DNA of 64,000 bases from Bacteroidota bacterium (GTDB taxonomy: Bacteria; Bacteroidota; Bacteroidia; B-17B0; Aurantibacillaceae), in assembly GCA_013697245.1 (NCBI GenBank), contig JACCXH010000007.1, positions 123,255 to 187,254 on the forward strand. The letters are read 5' to 3'. A program made the translations under genes and the position numbers. Positions 50,812 through 60,387 of this stretch are shown here, piece after piece (the stretch's first letter is position 1; each line of letters begins with the position of its first letter). Below the pieces are notes generated by a model. It ran no database searches. It had not been told where the DNA came from and saw nothing but the letters and a program-made list of their open reading frames with translations.

Positions 50812-50993
50812 AAACACAATTAAATTTTTCCGCACTCCATTTTCATTATTTTTAATGCCTTTATTTCTATTGTTAATAAGTTAATCACCAGAATTAAATT
50901 TACATTTTAACCTTAAATTATTCCTTAAATCTCCAAAACTTTTGCAAAAACTAATATCTTTAACGCACAGACAATCATTTTAAATTATTGATT

Positions 50994-51656
50994 ATGGAAG
51001 CTAAATTTATATCTTACAGAAAGGAATCTTACTCCGAAATAGAAACTATTATACGTAGCATTGAACATTTAGATTATATGAATAAGAGGAGAACTGTTAG
51101 AGATTTCTCCTCTAAGCCAATTCCTAAACAGATAATAGAAAATATAATTATGGCTGCATCAACGGCTCCTTCGGGTGCGCATAAGCAACCTTGGACTTTC
51201 TGTGTAGTCACAAATCCCGAATTGAAATCAAAAATAAAGGCCGCGGCTGAAGAGGAAGAATATGAAAGTTATAATGGACGAATGCCAAAAGATTGGCTTG
51301 AAGATTTAAGTTATTTAGGCACCGATTGGCATAAACCTTTTTTGGAAAACGCTCCTGCTTTAATTATTGTTTTCAAAAAGTCTTACGATTTAATCAACGG
51401 GCAAAAAAGAAACAATTACTATGTTACAGAATCGGTGGGTTTGGCTTGTGGATTTTTATTAGAAGCAATACATTACTGTGGTTTAGTAGCCCTTACACAT
51501 ACTCCAAGTCCAATGAATTTTCTAATTAAATTACTTGAACGACCTGAAAACGAAAAGCCATTTTTATTAATACCTATTGGTTATCCGGCAGAAAACACAA
51601 TGGTCCCGGATTTAAAACGAAAAGTGGAAAATGAAGTGATCAAATTTTTTAAATAA
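50994..51656 (+). CDS. nitroreductase family protein
   Basis: MNKRRTVRDFSSKPIPKQIIENIIMAASTAPSGAHKQPWTFCVV. Confidence 0.93.
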   Translation: MEAKFISYRKESYSEIETIIRSIEHLDYMNKRRTVRDFSSKPIPKQIIENIIMAASTAPSGAHKQPWTFCVVTNPELKSKIKAAAEEEEYESYNGRMPKDWLEDLSYLGTDWHKPFLENAPALIIVFKKSYDLINGQKRNNYYVTESVGLACGFLLEAIHYCGLVALTHTPSPMNFLIKLLERPENEKPFLLIPIGYPAENTMVPDLKRKVENEVIKFFK

Positions 51657-51680
51657 ATAATCAATTCTAAACAAAATATA

Positions 51681-52199
51681 ATGATCACAATCGGACAAGA
51701 ATTGCTACAAGAGTTAATATTAGAGGCGGCAGTTACAAGACGCTTTTTAGAGAGGATTCCCTTTGATAAATTGGATTATAAACCTACAGAAAAATCAGAA
51801 ACGTTAGGACGACTTGCAGTTCATGTAGCAGAAATTATTGCCTGGTGGAGTTCGGTTGCGGAAACTGATAGGTTGGATTTTATAGACTATAAACCAAAAG
51901 AAGTTATTTGTACCGAAGAGCTATTAGAATATTTTGATGAATTATTATTAGCAGCGAAAATATCATTATCAAAAGTTGAAGACAAGGAGTTTGAAAGAGA
52001 ATGGTCGATGGCGCATGGCGAAGATGTTTTATTTACTCTTCCTAAAAAACAAGTAGTAAGATTATTTTGTATGAACCATCTAGTGCACCATCGTGCTCAA
52101 CTTGGCGTTTATTTTCGGCTTTTAGATATTAAGGTTCCTTCTACTTATGGGCCATCAATTGATGATGAAAATGTTATTTTGATTAATCGATTCACTTAA
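51681..52199 (+). CDS. DinB family protein
   Basis: GRLAVHVAEIIAWW and MNHLVHHRAQLGVYFRLLDIKVPSTYGPS. Confidence 0.88.
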   Translation: MITIGQELLQELILEAAVTRRFLERIPFDKLDYKPTEKSETLGRLAVHVAEIIAWWSSVAETDRLDFIDYKPKEVICTEELLEYFDELLLAAKISLSKVEDKEFEREWSMAHGEDVLFTLPKKQVVRLFCMNHLVHHRAQLGVYFRLLDIKVPSTYGPSIDDENVILINRFT

Positions 52200-52276
52200 A
52201 TACTTGACTCTTGTAATAGATAACCAGTAAAATTAATTTTTAATATACCCTAAAATATAAACTAAAAACAAAAAAT

Positions 52277-52648
52277 ATGACGCAAAAAACAAGAAACATC
52301 ATCGGCTGGGTATTAACAGGAATGTTAGGTTTAGCATTTATTGGAAGCGGCTTAATGAAAGTAATGGGAAGTGAAGAAGCTATGAAAGGCGCAGCAACTT
52401 TTGGCATTTCTGAAATTGCTATAAAATTATTAGGAGTTGTGGAAATTTTAGCATTTGTACTTTTCATTATTCCACGTACAGGAATTGTTGGGACTTTACT
52501 TATGGTTGCATACATGGGAGGTGCTATTGCCACACATCTTCAACACCAAATGCCAATTTTTGCACCAATAATTATTGAGTGTTTAATTTGGATAACTGCA
52601 GCAATACGCTTTCAGGAATTAACAAAAATGTTGATGAGTAGAAAATAA
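52277..52648 (+). CDS. DoxX family membrane protein
   Basis: GWVLTGMLGLAFIGSGLMKVMGSEEAMKG; four TM helices. Confidence 0.85.
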   Translation: MTQKTRNIIGWVLTGMLGLAFIGSGLMKVMGSEEAMKGAATFGISEIAIKLLGVVEILAFVLFIIPRTGIVGTLLMVAYMGGAIATHLQHQMPIFAPIIIECLIWITAAIRFQELTKMLMSRK

Positions 52649-52668
52649 TAAATTATCGAATTGAAAGT

Positions 52669-53244
52669 ATGGAAAAAGAAAATTATCAACTACACTTTGA
52701 AAAAGGGATTAGCTATCAAAACTATTTCTTAAATATGGAAAGTGAGTTAAACTCAGGAGTTGAAACCAAGTATACTAAGTATATCCATTTAAATATTCAG
52801 CGTTCAAAACGACTTGATAAAACTTTCCATCTTGATCGGCTTCCAATTGTTTTAAAATCAGAAATAAAATGGTTGGTAATTACTGAACATTGGTGTGGGG
52901 ACTCTTCACAGATATTACCTGTTATCAATAAGATTGTATTAGCCTCAGCTGGAAAAATTGATTTGAGAATTGTTTATCGAGATGAAAATATCGATTTAAT
53001 GTCTGCTCACCTCACCGATGGTTCTAAGTCCATCCCGAAATTAATTCAGCTTAACAAAGATTTTAAATTGATTAACGATTGGGGCCCTAGGCCTGAAGAA
53101 GCTCAAAAACTAGTGAAAGAACTCAAGAGCAATGTGGAAACTGCAAAAACTTATAGTGATCTTGTGCAGAAATGGTATAATGATGATAAACAAAAGGCAA
53201 TTGTAAATGAATTATTGAGATTATTAGTTGAAATTCCAATATAA
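52669..53244 (+). CDS. thioredoxin-family protein
   Basis: WLVITEHWCGDSSQILPVINKI...RIVYRDENIDLMSAHLTDGSKSIPKLIQL. Confidence 0.85.
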   Translation: MEKENYQLHFEKGISYQNYFLNMESELNSGVETKYTKYIHLNIQRSKRLDKTFHLDRLPIVLKSEIKWLVITEHWCGDSSQILPVINKIVLASAGKIDLRIVYRDENIDLMSAHLTDGSKSIPKLIQLNKDFKLINDWGPRPEEAQKLVKELKSNVETAKTYSDLVQKWYNDDKQKAIVNELLRLLVEIPI

Positions 53245-53302
53245 CCCGAAAGTTTTATTGCTTAACTATTAGCGATTATACACCTGTACCATTTTTTAAA
53301 CT

Positions 53303-54055
53303 TTACTTGCTGATTTTAGCCTGAGTCGCCCCAACAATTTTAAAAGAGTTATTCTGTTGAATATATGCTATAATTTCATTATCCGGCATTATTAACCCTT
53401 TTAAGAATACTTCGCCTTTTTCGTCCGCTTCGACAGTAAAGAACTGTTTTACAACATTCTCACTTATTAAAGTTAATCCAGCATTTTCTCCTTTCCTAAT
53501 AATCGTTGTTTCTTTAAGCGATATTAATGCGAAGTGAATTTCGCAGTTCTTAAAGTTTCCAATCAATTCATATGATACCTTTAATTCCTTTTTATCGTTA
53601 AACATAGCATTAAGATTCTTAAAAGAAACATCCGACTTAACAGTAATGGACTTTTGTATAGCATTATTTAAACGGTCTTCATTAGACCCTACAAATTCAC
53701 TTTGGCCATTAACAATTATTTGGGGGGTATAACTAGAGCGCAAATTTAATTTGCGAACATATTTACTCTGCCTTTCAGAAAATTGTTTATTACTGAAAGG
53801 ATCTTTCCATCCTAAATAGTCCCAATAATCAACATGGAATGAAAGCGCAAATATTTTGTTTTTGCTTTTATCAACTTTTGCAAGAGTTTTGGAAAGTAAC
53901 TTATCGGCCGGGGGACAACTTGAACAGCCTTGTGAAGAGAATAATTCTATAACTGCCACTGGGCTGTACTGTTCCTGCTTTTTGAAGCTAAAACTTTCGA
54001 AAGATAGTATCAGTACGAAAACAAGAAAAATGAATAGGAGTAATTTAAGTTTCAT
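53303..54055 (-). CDS. DUF1223 (thioredoxin-like) secreted protein
   Basis: AVIELFSSQGCSSCPPADKLLSKTL; FHVDYWDYLGWKDPFS. Confidence 0.92.
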   Translation of the reverse strand: MKLKLLLFIFLVFVLILSFESFSFKKQEQYSPVAVIELFSSQGCSSCPPADKLLSKTLAKVDKSKNKIFALSFHVDYWDYLGWKDPFSNKQFSERQSKYVRKLNLRSSYTPQIIVNGQSEFVGSNEDRLNNAIQKSITVKSDVSFKNLNAMFNDKKELKVSYELIGNFKNCEIHFALISLKETTIIRKGENAGLTLISENVVKQFFTVEADEKGEVFLKGLIMPDNEIIAYIQQNNSFKIVGATQAKISK

Positions 54056-54193
54056 AATATTAGTTTAAAAAAAAGTATTTGAAGATATCATTGAATTAAG
54101 TTATAAATAACAAACACTTTGGAAGTATTCCTCAGTCAAGAAAGATTGGTTATGAAGAGCCAAAAACTTGGGAAGCCCTTGTCTGTATAAAAA

Positions 54194-54883
54194 CTATTCT
54201 GTTTTAATAATTTGCTTTAGTATATGTTTTCTGCTATTTTCTATAATAAAATAATAGACCCCCTCATTTAATTCGGAGATATCTATCCTGTTATTTTGTT
54301 CGGATAATGAAAGATTAAGAATTTTCCGTCCCAGCGCATCAATGACATAAGCGTAAGTACCTTCCTGTTCTCCTGATTTAAAATTGACATTTAACACATC
54401 TCTTGCGGGAATTGGATAAATTGATATACCATTACTTAAAGAAATCTCATCTATACCAACCGAAGATGAATTTATATTCCAAGTAATTGTATCGCCATTG
54501 CTATAATATCCGTCTTGATAAACATAAGCTTTTACAATCCCTGACCCAGCAATTGTTCCGGGATCGACATTAAGTCCAAGAAATCCCTGCCCACCGACCG
54601 GAATTGTATCCATTGTTGACATGGATGGAATACTGCCATAACAAGCCCCAAAATCGCACATTGAAACAGTCCAACCTAAAGGAAGGTTAACCAAAACCAT
54701 TTCCCACTTTAAAACGATTTTTGAACTACCAGTATTAACCTGATAAACATCGGTGAGAGTTGTTTGACTATAAGGCGCAGTAATACTAACGGTCTTAGAA
54801 GGACTAATTGAATAGGAAATCTGCGCTTGCGTAACAGAGGCTGTAGCAAATAACAAACTTAATTTAATATATAATCTCATCAC
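54194..54883 (-). CDS. secreted protein with T9SS sorting domain
   Basis: Signal peptide; ISIYPIPARDVLNVNFK...VIDALGRKILNLSL. Confidence 0.85.
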   Translation of the reverse strand: MMRLYIKLSLLFATASVTQAQISYSISPSKTVSITAPYSQTTLTDVYQVNTGSSKIVLKWEMVLVNLPLGWTVSMCDFGACYGSIPSMSTMDTIPVGGQGFLGLNVDPGTIAGSGIVKAYVYQDGYYSNGDTITWNINSSSVGIDEISLSNGISIYPIPARDVLNVNFKSGEQEGTYAYVIDALGRKILNLSLSEQNNRIDISELNEGVYYFIIENSRKHILKQIIKTE

Positions 54884-54911
54884 TAAAAATTTATTAAATA
54901 CACTTATTTTC

Positions 54912-55919
54912 TCAGTTAATAAACAGCTTTCCTGTTTTCACAAAACCATTAATTGATTTTATTCCATATAAATAAATTCCTGGATAAAAACTTGAAACAT
55001 CTAAATTTTCTGAATTGGTTTCAACAAATTTATTTATCAATACCCTACCTGAAACATCATAAAGTATAAAATTTAGACTTTCTGCATTTTTGTTTTGACT
55101 GATTTTTATTTCGTTTTCCGAAAAGTAAATATTTATATTTGAATTATTAGCGAACTCATTTTTTATTCCTGTAACAAGATTATTAATTGTAGCTGATATA
55201 TTTTCAGATTGAATAACCGCTTTAGTTGTTGCGTTCTGTAAAATAGCAATGGTAAATATTCTAGAAAAATTCCAAGCAACATTTGCGGGCGAAGACTTTA
55301 TATAAACAACCGAATCCCCAACAATAGCAGGTAAAGTAACAGATACCCCGGAAGTTCCGGTTAATGATTTACGAAACACATCATAATGTACCGGCTCGCC
55401 ATTTGAGCCTGTGTAATTAATTGTATCCTCAGCTAAAGCTACAAACAAATTTAAATTACTTAAGGTGTGAGTTGCTTGAGTTTTAATTACAATTCTTGAA
55501 CGAATAGAATCATTGCCAAACTTGTACTGATATATCTTAATACTTGCGGGAGAGGTTTGACTTAAATAAGGAGTAAAAATAGAAGCAGAACTATAATTTG
55601 CTCCGCTTGAAATCACCACTCCTTGAATTACTAAACGAGGAGTACTACCATAAACGCCATAATAGTTTGTACGCCCGTCGTTCTCAACCGGGTTATGCAT
55701 ACTTAAAACACAAGCAGCATATGGTGAACTTGGGTGAACAGCCAAATGAATTACTCCTGTTTGACTATTTAAATTACTATAGAAGCCGGGGTTTTTTGAC
55801 GCACAAACACTACATTTTGTATTTGTAAAATGCTCTACCACCACTTTCTTTGGAACCTGGGCGTTAACAAATTGTATTGAAAGGACAACAACCAGCAATT
55901 GAGTATACAGTTTTTTCAT
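54912..55919 (-). CDS. Omp28-related thioredoxin-like protein with T9SS C-terminal domain
   Basis: VPKKVVVEHFTNTKCSVCASKNPGFYSNLN; C-terminal sorting-domain-like segment. Confidence 0.8.
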   Translation of the reverse strand: MKKLYTQLLVVVLSIQFVNAQVPKKVVVEHFTNTKCSVCASKNPGFYSNLNSQTGVIHLAVHPSSPYAACVLSMHNPVENDGRTNYYGVYGSTPRLVIQGVVISSGANYSSASIFTPYLSQTSPASIKIYQYKFGNDSIRSRIVIKTQATHTLSNLNLFVALAEDTINYTGSNGEPVHYDVFRKSLTGTSGVSVTLPAIVGDSVVYIKSSPANVAWNFSRIFTIAILQNATTKAVIQSENISATINNLVTGIKNEFANNSNINIYFSENEIKISQNKNAESLNFILYDVSGRVLINKFVETNSENLDVSSFYPGIYLYGIKSINGFVKTGKLFIN

Positions 55920-56054
55920 AATTGATATATTTAAGGGTTAATATAGATTTATGTAATAATAGGCAATTCCAAACATTACATACATTAATTTCCACTTGTT
56001 CATTTTTTAATGGATTAAAATTATATCAAATTTACAAAGACCAATTTCTTTAAT

Positions 56055-56070
56055 TGTCGTTTACCCGACC
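56055..56070 (+). promoter_or_regulatory. palindromic operator site 2 (TGTCG-TTTACC-CGACC)
   Basis: Centre 56062.5, 29.5 bp upstream of -7 box TATATTTG (56092-56099). Confidence 0.65.
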
Positions 56071-56114
56071 TTTTAGGTGTTTTTTCAGTACTATATTTGT
56101 TAAAATACTTAAAT

Positions 56115-56699
56115 ATGAAAAAAACAATTCTTTATATCTTGTTACTTGTAACAATACTATCATTTACTACTTCAACAACCCCCGAAGGGTTAAACTTAAA
56201 TGAGATGGCTCCAAATTTTACTTCAACAGATCAAAATGGCAAAACTATAATACTTAAAGAACTACTTAAAAAAGGTTCGGTTGTTATGGTATTTTATCGT
56301 GGTGAATGGTGTCCTTATTGCAATAAGCAGTTAATGCTATTACAAGATTCATTGGCATTAATAACAAAAAAAGGTGCAAGTTTAATAGCTGTTTCACCTG
56401 AAAAGGCAGAAAACATTGCAAAAACAATTCAAAAAACAAGAGCCACCTATTCTGTATTATCGGATGATAGTTTAAAAATTATGTCTGCCTACAAAGTAGC
56501 TTTTGCTTTAGACGAAAAAACAACAGAAAAATATAAAGGTTACGGAATTAATTTGATGGAAACGAATGGAAGCAATGGAAATAATCTTCCAGTGCCTGCT
56601 GTTTATATTATAAATAAAGAAGGAAAAATAATATATCGTTATTTTGATGTTAATTATAAAAACCGTGTTAGCGTAAGTGAAATTTTAAAACATTTATAA
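56115..56699 (+). CDS. AhpC/TSA-type peroxiredoxin-like protein, secreted
   Basis: APNFTSTDQNGKTIILKELLKKGSVVMVFYRGEWCPYCNKQL. Confidence 0.92.
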   Translation: MKKTILYILLLVTILSFTTSTTPEGLNLNEMAPNFTSTDQNGKTIILKELLKKGSVVMVFYRGEWCPYCNKQLMLLQDSLALITKKGASLIAVSPEKAENIAKTIQKTRATYSVLSDDSLKIMSAYKVAFALDEKTTEKYKGYGINLMETNGSNGNNLPVPAVYIINKEGKIIYRYFDVNYKNRVSVSEILKHL

Positions 56700-56705
56700 A
56701 ACAAA

Positions 56706-57818
56706 ATGAACGGACGGGCAGAAAGATCTTTGTTAGTTTTAAAATTCATACAATTTTTCATAGTTTTTTTTTCTTTTAGTAAAGTTTTTTCTTCCCCGGC
56801 TGATTCGTTAAAAAAACCAAAGATTGGAGCATTACCGTCTGCTTTCTATTCGCCCGAAACTCGTTTAGGTTTTGGTGGTTTTATTTACGCATACTTTAAT
56901 ACTACTAAATCAAGCCCGATTAATAAAAAATCAAATGTACAAAGCTATTTATCTTATACTATTAATAAACAGTTTTCTTTTGAAAATGATTATCAAATTT
57001 GGTTTAAAAACAACAAGTTCTATCTAACCGGTGGAGCGGATTACAGTCGCTTTCCTGAATTCTTTTATGGCGTATCAAATAATTCAAAAGAAAGTGACAA
57101 ACTAATGATTTCATTTGATATCGTTAAATTAAGAAGCAAAAATTTAGTGCAGTTGGAAAAAAATCTTTATGGTGGTTTTTATTATCAATATGAGAAGTTG
57201 TACAATCTTGATGTGAAATTAAAAGATCCGATGGCCTCTATGTGTGAGCTTATCCCTGGTGGTGCAGGATATACGACATCAGGTATCGGGCCAATTTTAA
57301 TTTACGATAAAAGGGATAATCCTTTAAATCCGGCTAATGGGGCTTACGTTGAAACATCGTTACAGTATTTTGATAAACCGATAGGAAGCCCTTATAAATT
57401 TACTTCATTTATTTTTGATGCTCGCAAGTATAATACTTTTTTAAAAAAACTAATTTGGAATGGTAATGCATATTTCTTTATCAACAAGGGAGAAGTACCT
57501 TATAGGATGTTAGCAACAATTGGTGGAGCAAGATTTTTAAGAGGCTATTACAGAGGCCGCTTTAGAGACAACAATATGATTGTATTACAACAAGAATTTA
57601 GGATGCCTGTTTACAAATGGTTTGGCATTGCTGTTTTTGGAGGCGTTGGATCGGTTGCGAAAGAGATAAAAGATTTTTCAAAAAATCAAATTCACTATGA
57701 TTATGGTGTTGGTTTAAGAATAAATATAAATAAAAAAGAAAATACAAATTTACGACTCGATTATGGCGTTACAAAAGATTCTCAAGGTATATACCTCATA
57801 TTTGCAGAAGCATTTTAG
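56706..57818 (+). CDS. BamA/TamA-like outer membrane barrel protein
   Basis: LPSAFYSPETRLGFGGFIYAYF, GIGPILIYDKRDNPLNPANGAYVETSLQYF, GGARFLRGYYRGRFRDNN. Confidence 0.85.
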   Translation: MNGRAERSLLVLKFIQFFIVFFSFSKVFSSPADSLKKPKIGALPSAFYSPETRLGFGGFIYAYFNTTKSSPINKKSNVQSYLSYTINKQFSFENDYQIWFKNNKFYLTGGADYSRFPEFFYGVSNNSKESDKLMISFDIVKLRSKNLVQLEKNLYGGFYYQYEKLYNLDVKLKDPMASMCELIPGGAGYTTSGIGPILIYDKRDNPLNPANGAYVETSLQYFDKPIGSPYKFTSFIFDARKYNTFLKKLIWNGNAYFFINKGEVPYRMLATIGGARFLRGYYRGRFRDNNMIVLQQEFRMPVYKWFGIAVFGGVGSVAKEIKDFSKNQIHYDYGVGLRININKKENTNLRLDYGVTKDSQGIYLIFAEAF

Positions 57819-58488
57819 GTGTTTTCTTTGGGGGCTTTCTATCTTAATTGTTGGAAATACCTATTCTCAAACAATAGTAAAAGAATTTAAAATGGATTCA
57901 GCTAAGGTCTACCTTTTTAATTGTGCAGTAACAAAAAATAAAACAATACCATTGCAATACGATACGATAGTAAAGATAGCTTTACTTTATTTTCCCGAAC
58001 TAGATAATATTAAAGTTAGAATTCGGGTAAAAAAACAAGCATCTCCCTTAACTGCACGACCAAGTATATCTGCCTTTTTTCGTAAAGCATCTAAACGAAA
58101 ATACATAATAACTATAAGTAATAAAACGGATTCCAAGTTTTCTGCAATTCTGCTAAGTAACTTATCATTTAACGCTCAGATAGGAGTTATCGGTCACGAA
58201 TTAAGTCATATAAATGATTACAATAAACGATATGGTACGTATTTTTTAAAACTATTGTTTATGCATTTAAGTAAAAATAAAATAGATCAATTTGAGTATA
58301 ATACCGATTTGCGCTGCATCGAACATGGATTAGGGTATCAATTACTATCATGGAGTAAAGAAGTGCGTTTAAAACTCAATTTAATTCAATGGAAAGGCAT
58401 TAAACATTTAAACGAACAGGGAAGAGAAAGATATATGAATCCTGAGAGCATTATGAAGGCTATAGATCAAAATCAGATTTATAAATAA
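57763..58488 (+). CDS. putative secreted metalloprotease-like protein (HExxH)
   Basis: GVIGHELSHINDYNKRYG zincin-like motif; N-terminal hydrophobic segment; exact start uncertain because the listed start overlaps the upstream gene. Confidence 0.55.
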   Translation: MALQKILKVYTSYLQKHFRCFLWGLSILIVGNTYSQTIVKEFKMDSAKVYLFNCAVTKNKTIPLQYDTIVKIALLYFPELDNIKVRIRVKKQASPLTARPSISAFFRKASKRKYIITISNKTDSKFSAILLSNLSFNAQIGVIGHELSHINDYNKRYGTYFLKLLFMHLSKNKIDQFEYNTDLRCIEHGLGYQLLSWSKEVRLKLNLIQWKGIKHLNEQGRERYMNPESIMKAIDQNQIYK

Positions 58489-58500
58489 TTAGCATAATAA

Positions 58501-58516
58501 TGTCGTTAAGGCGACA
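58501..58516 (+). promoter_or_regulatory. palindromic operator site 3 (TGTCG-TTAAGG-CGACA)
   Basis: Perfect 5-bp half-sites; centre 58508.5, 29.5 bp upstream of -7 box TATCTTTG (58538-58545). Confidence 0.7.
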
Positions 58517-58564
58517 AATAAATAGCTCACATTAAAATATCTTTGTATAAACAGCAAACTAGCT

Positions 58565-59305
58565 ATGAGAAAATCGTCTTTATTGACAATCCTAATTTCA
58601 ATGATTATTAACTTGGGATTTGCACAAGAATCCACTGAAGTAAAAAATGGATATAAATACAATAATAATTTTGATTTAGCCCTGGCGTCAAATGGCAATC
58701 AATCTTTGGGGGCCTTATCATGGGTTCATTTTCATTCTATTACTAAGAAAAAAAAATTCAAGATTGGTTATGGCATTCGTTTTAACTCGCAGGTAGGTAA
58801 AAATCTATATTATGTTACAGCTCCAGCAAGTTTAACCTCTAAGCGAAATGATCCAGGGGTACTATTTTCAAAAATATACTATGAAAATATTGATACTTTT
58901 TATGTTTCTAAAGCACAAAGTAATTCTTTAAACATCAGCATCAACTTACAATATACCATAAAAGAAAAATTTGATATTGGATTTAATATTGACGCAGTTG
59001 GATTTTCTTTTGGAGGAAAAACAACCGGTAAATATATTGCATACCAATCTCCCGATAACGGAACAACACAAACAGCAGCACCTACATCACTCAATCTTTT
59101 ACTTGTAAGTGATAATGATATTGGTGCTTTAAACTCCGAACTTTATTTCAGGTATTGGTTTAAACCAAAGTGGGCAATAAAAGCAGGAGCATCCTTTGCA
59201 TTTACAGAATATACAACAGAAAAAAAATTGCGATTAGAAAATGATCGTTGGAGAAATAAATCACTAATGGGAATGATAGGAATTACTTTTTCACCTTTTA
59301 GATAA
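58565..59305 (+). CDS. outer membrane beta-barrel-like protein
   Basis: Signal peptide, alternating aromatic strands, terminal MIGITFSPFR. Confidence 0.65.
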   Translation: MRKSSLLTILISMIINLGFAQESTEVKNGYKYNNNFDLALASNGNQSLGALSWVHFHSITKKKKFKIGYGIRFNSQVGKNLYYVTAPASLTSKRNDPGVLFSKIYYENIDTFYVSKAQSNSLNISINLQYTIKEKFDIGFNIDAVGFSFGGKTTGKYIAYQSPDNGTTQTAAPTSLNLLLVSDNDIGALNSELYFRYWFKPKWAIKAGASFAFTEYTTEKKLRLENDRWRNKSLMGMIGITFSPFR

Positions 59306-59322
59306 AATTAAGATTCACATTT

Positions 59323-59877
59323 ATGAATAAATTAGTTAGCATCCTAGCAGTAACAATTCTCTTTACCCTAACAGGATCTAAGTACAGTGCCCAAAATACA
59401 GAGTGGACAATTGAGTCATCTTCAGTCTCGTTTAAAATAAAAAATGCAGGCTTTACTATTGATGGAAAATTTGGTGTTTTAACCGGAACAATCATTTTCG
59501 ATGCGGTTAAGAGTTATAGTAATTCTATTGATGTTTTTATAGACTCCAAATCAATAAATACTGGAAACGGCACCAGAGATGGTCATTTAAAAAAGAAGGA
59601 ATATTTTGATGTTGATGCTTATCCAAAAATTAATATCAAAGGCTCTTGCTTCGCAAAAGAGAAAGATGGAACCTTTAAAGGTTATTTTAAACTTACTTTA
59701 AAGGGTAAAAGCAAAGACGTTGTTGTGCCATTCAGTTTTACCGAAAAAGATGGTAAAGGAATATTTAAAGGAGCTTTTACAATTAATAGATTGGATTATG
59801 GTGTTGGAGAGAACAGCATGGTTTTATCTGATAATGCAACTATTACAATAGAAGTTAATGTAATAAAAAAACAATAA
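59323..59877 (+). CDS. YceI family protein
   Basis: WTIESSSVSFKIKNAGFTIDGKFGVLTGTIIFD...GTRDGHLKKKEYFDVDAYPKI. Confidence 0.92.
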   Translation: MNKLVSILAVTILFTLTGSKYSAQNTEWTIESSSVSFKIKNAGFTIDGKFGVLTGTIIFDAVKSYSNSIDVFIDSKSINTGNGTRDGHLKKKEYFDVDAYPKINIKGSCFAKEKDGTFKGYFKLTLKGKSKDVVVPFSFTEKDGKGIFKGAFTINRLDYGVGENSMVLSDNATITIEVNVIKKQ

Positions 59878-59878
59878 A

Positions 59879-60382
59879 ATGCTAAAGGAAATTTCTAAGA
59901 AACAATTGACTGAGCTTAAAAAAATTCTTGATCAGGTTAAGGATTCAGACTACTCTAAAACTATAGATGTTCTTGAAAACGGAACATTGGGGAGGCACGT
60001 GAGACATATCTTAGAGTTTTATGAATGTCTTTTTATTTCAAATGAAGGCGATACTATTTGTTATGATGATAGAAAAAGGAATTTGCTATTGGAGGGAAAT
60101 GTAAGATTTGCTTGTGATTATATTGATGAAATTTCTGATCAAATTGATAAAATAGAAATAAATAAGCGACTACTTCTAAAATCAAAATATGAAGGTTCGG
60201 AGGTTATTATGGAGACATCATTGTTTCGTGAAATAACATATAATATCGAGCATACAGTTCATCATTTAGCTATTATTCGTATAGCTATTTCTTCTGAACT
60301 AAAATATATTGATCTATCCCAAACATTTGGTTTTGCCGATTCTACAGTTCAATTTTTAAAATCTCAAACGGTAAGCGTTTAA
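59879..60382 (+). CDS. DinB-like protein
   Basis: TLGRHVRHILEFYECLF; EITYNIEHTVHHLAIIRIAI. Confidence 0.75.
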   Translation: MLKEISKKQLTELKKILDQVKDSDYSKTIDVLENGTLGRHVRHILEFYECLFISNEGDTICYDDRKRNLLLEGNVRFACDYIDEISDQIDKIEINKRLLLKSKYEGSEVIMETSLFREITYNIEHTVHHLAIIRIAISSELKYIDLSQTFGFADSTVQFLKSQTVSV

Positions 60383-60387
60383 CTTAG

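Noticed and set aside
50918-50962. Fourth operator upstream of the nitroreductase gene
   Set aside because: A box-like TATCTTTA exists at 50955, but the sequence 29.5 bp upstream (TTATTCCTTAAATCTC) lacks the TGTCG half-site.
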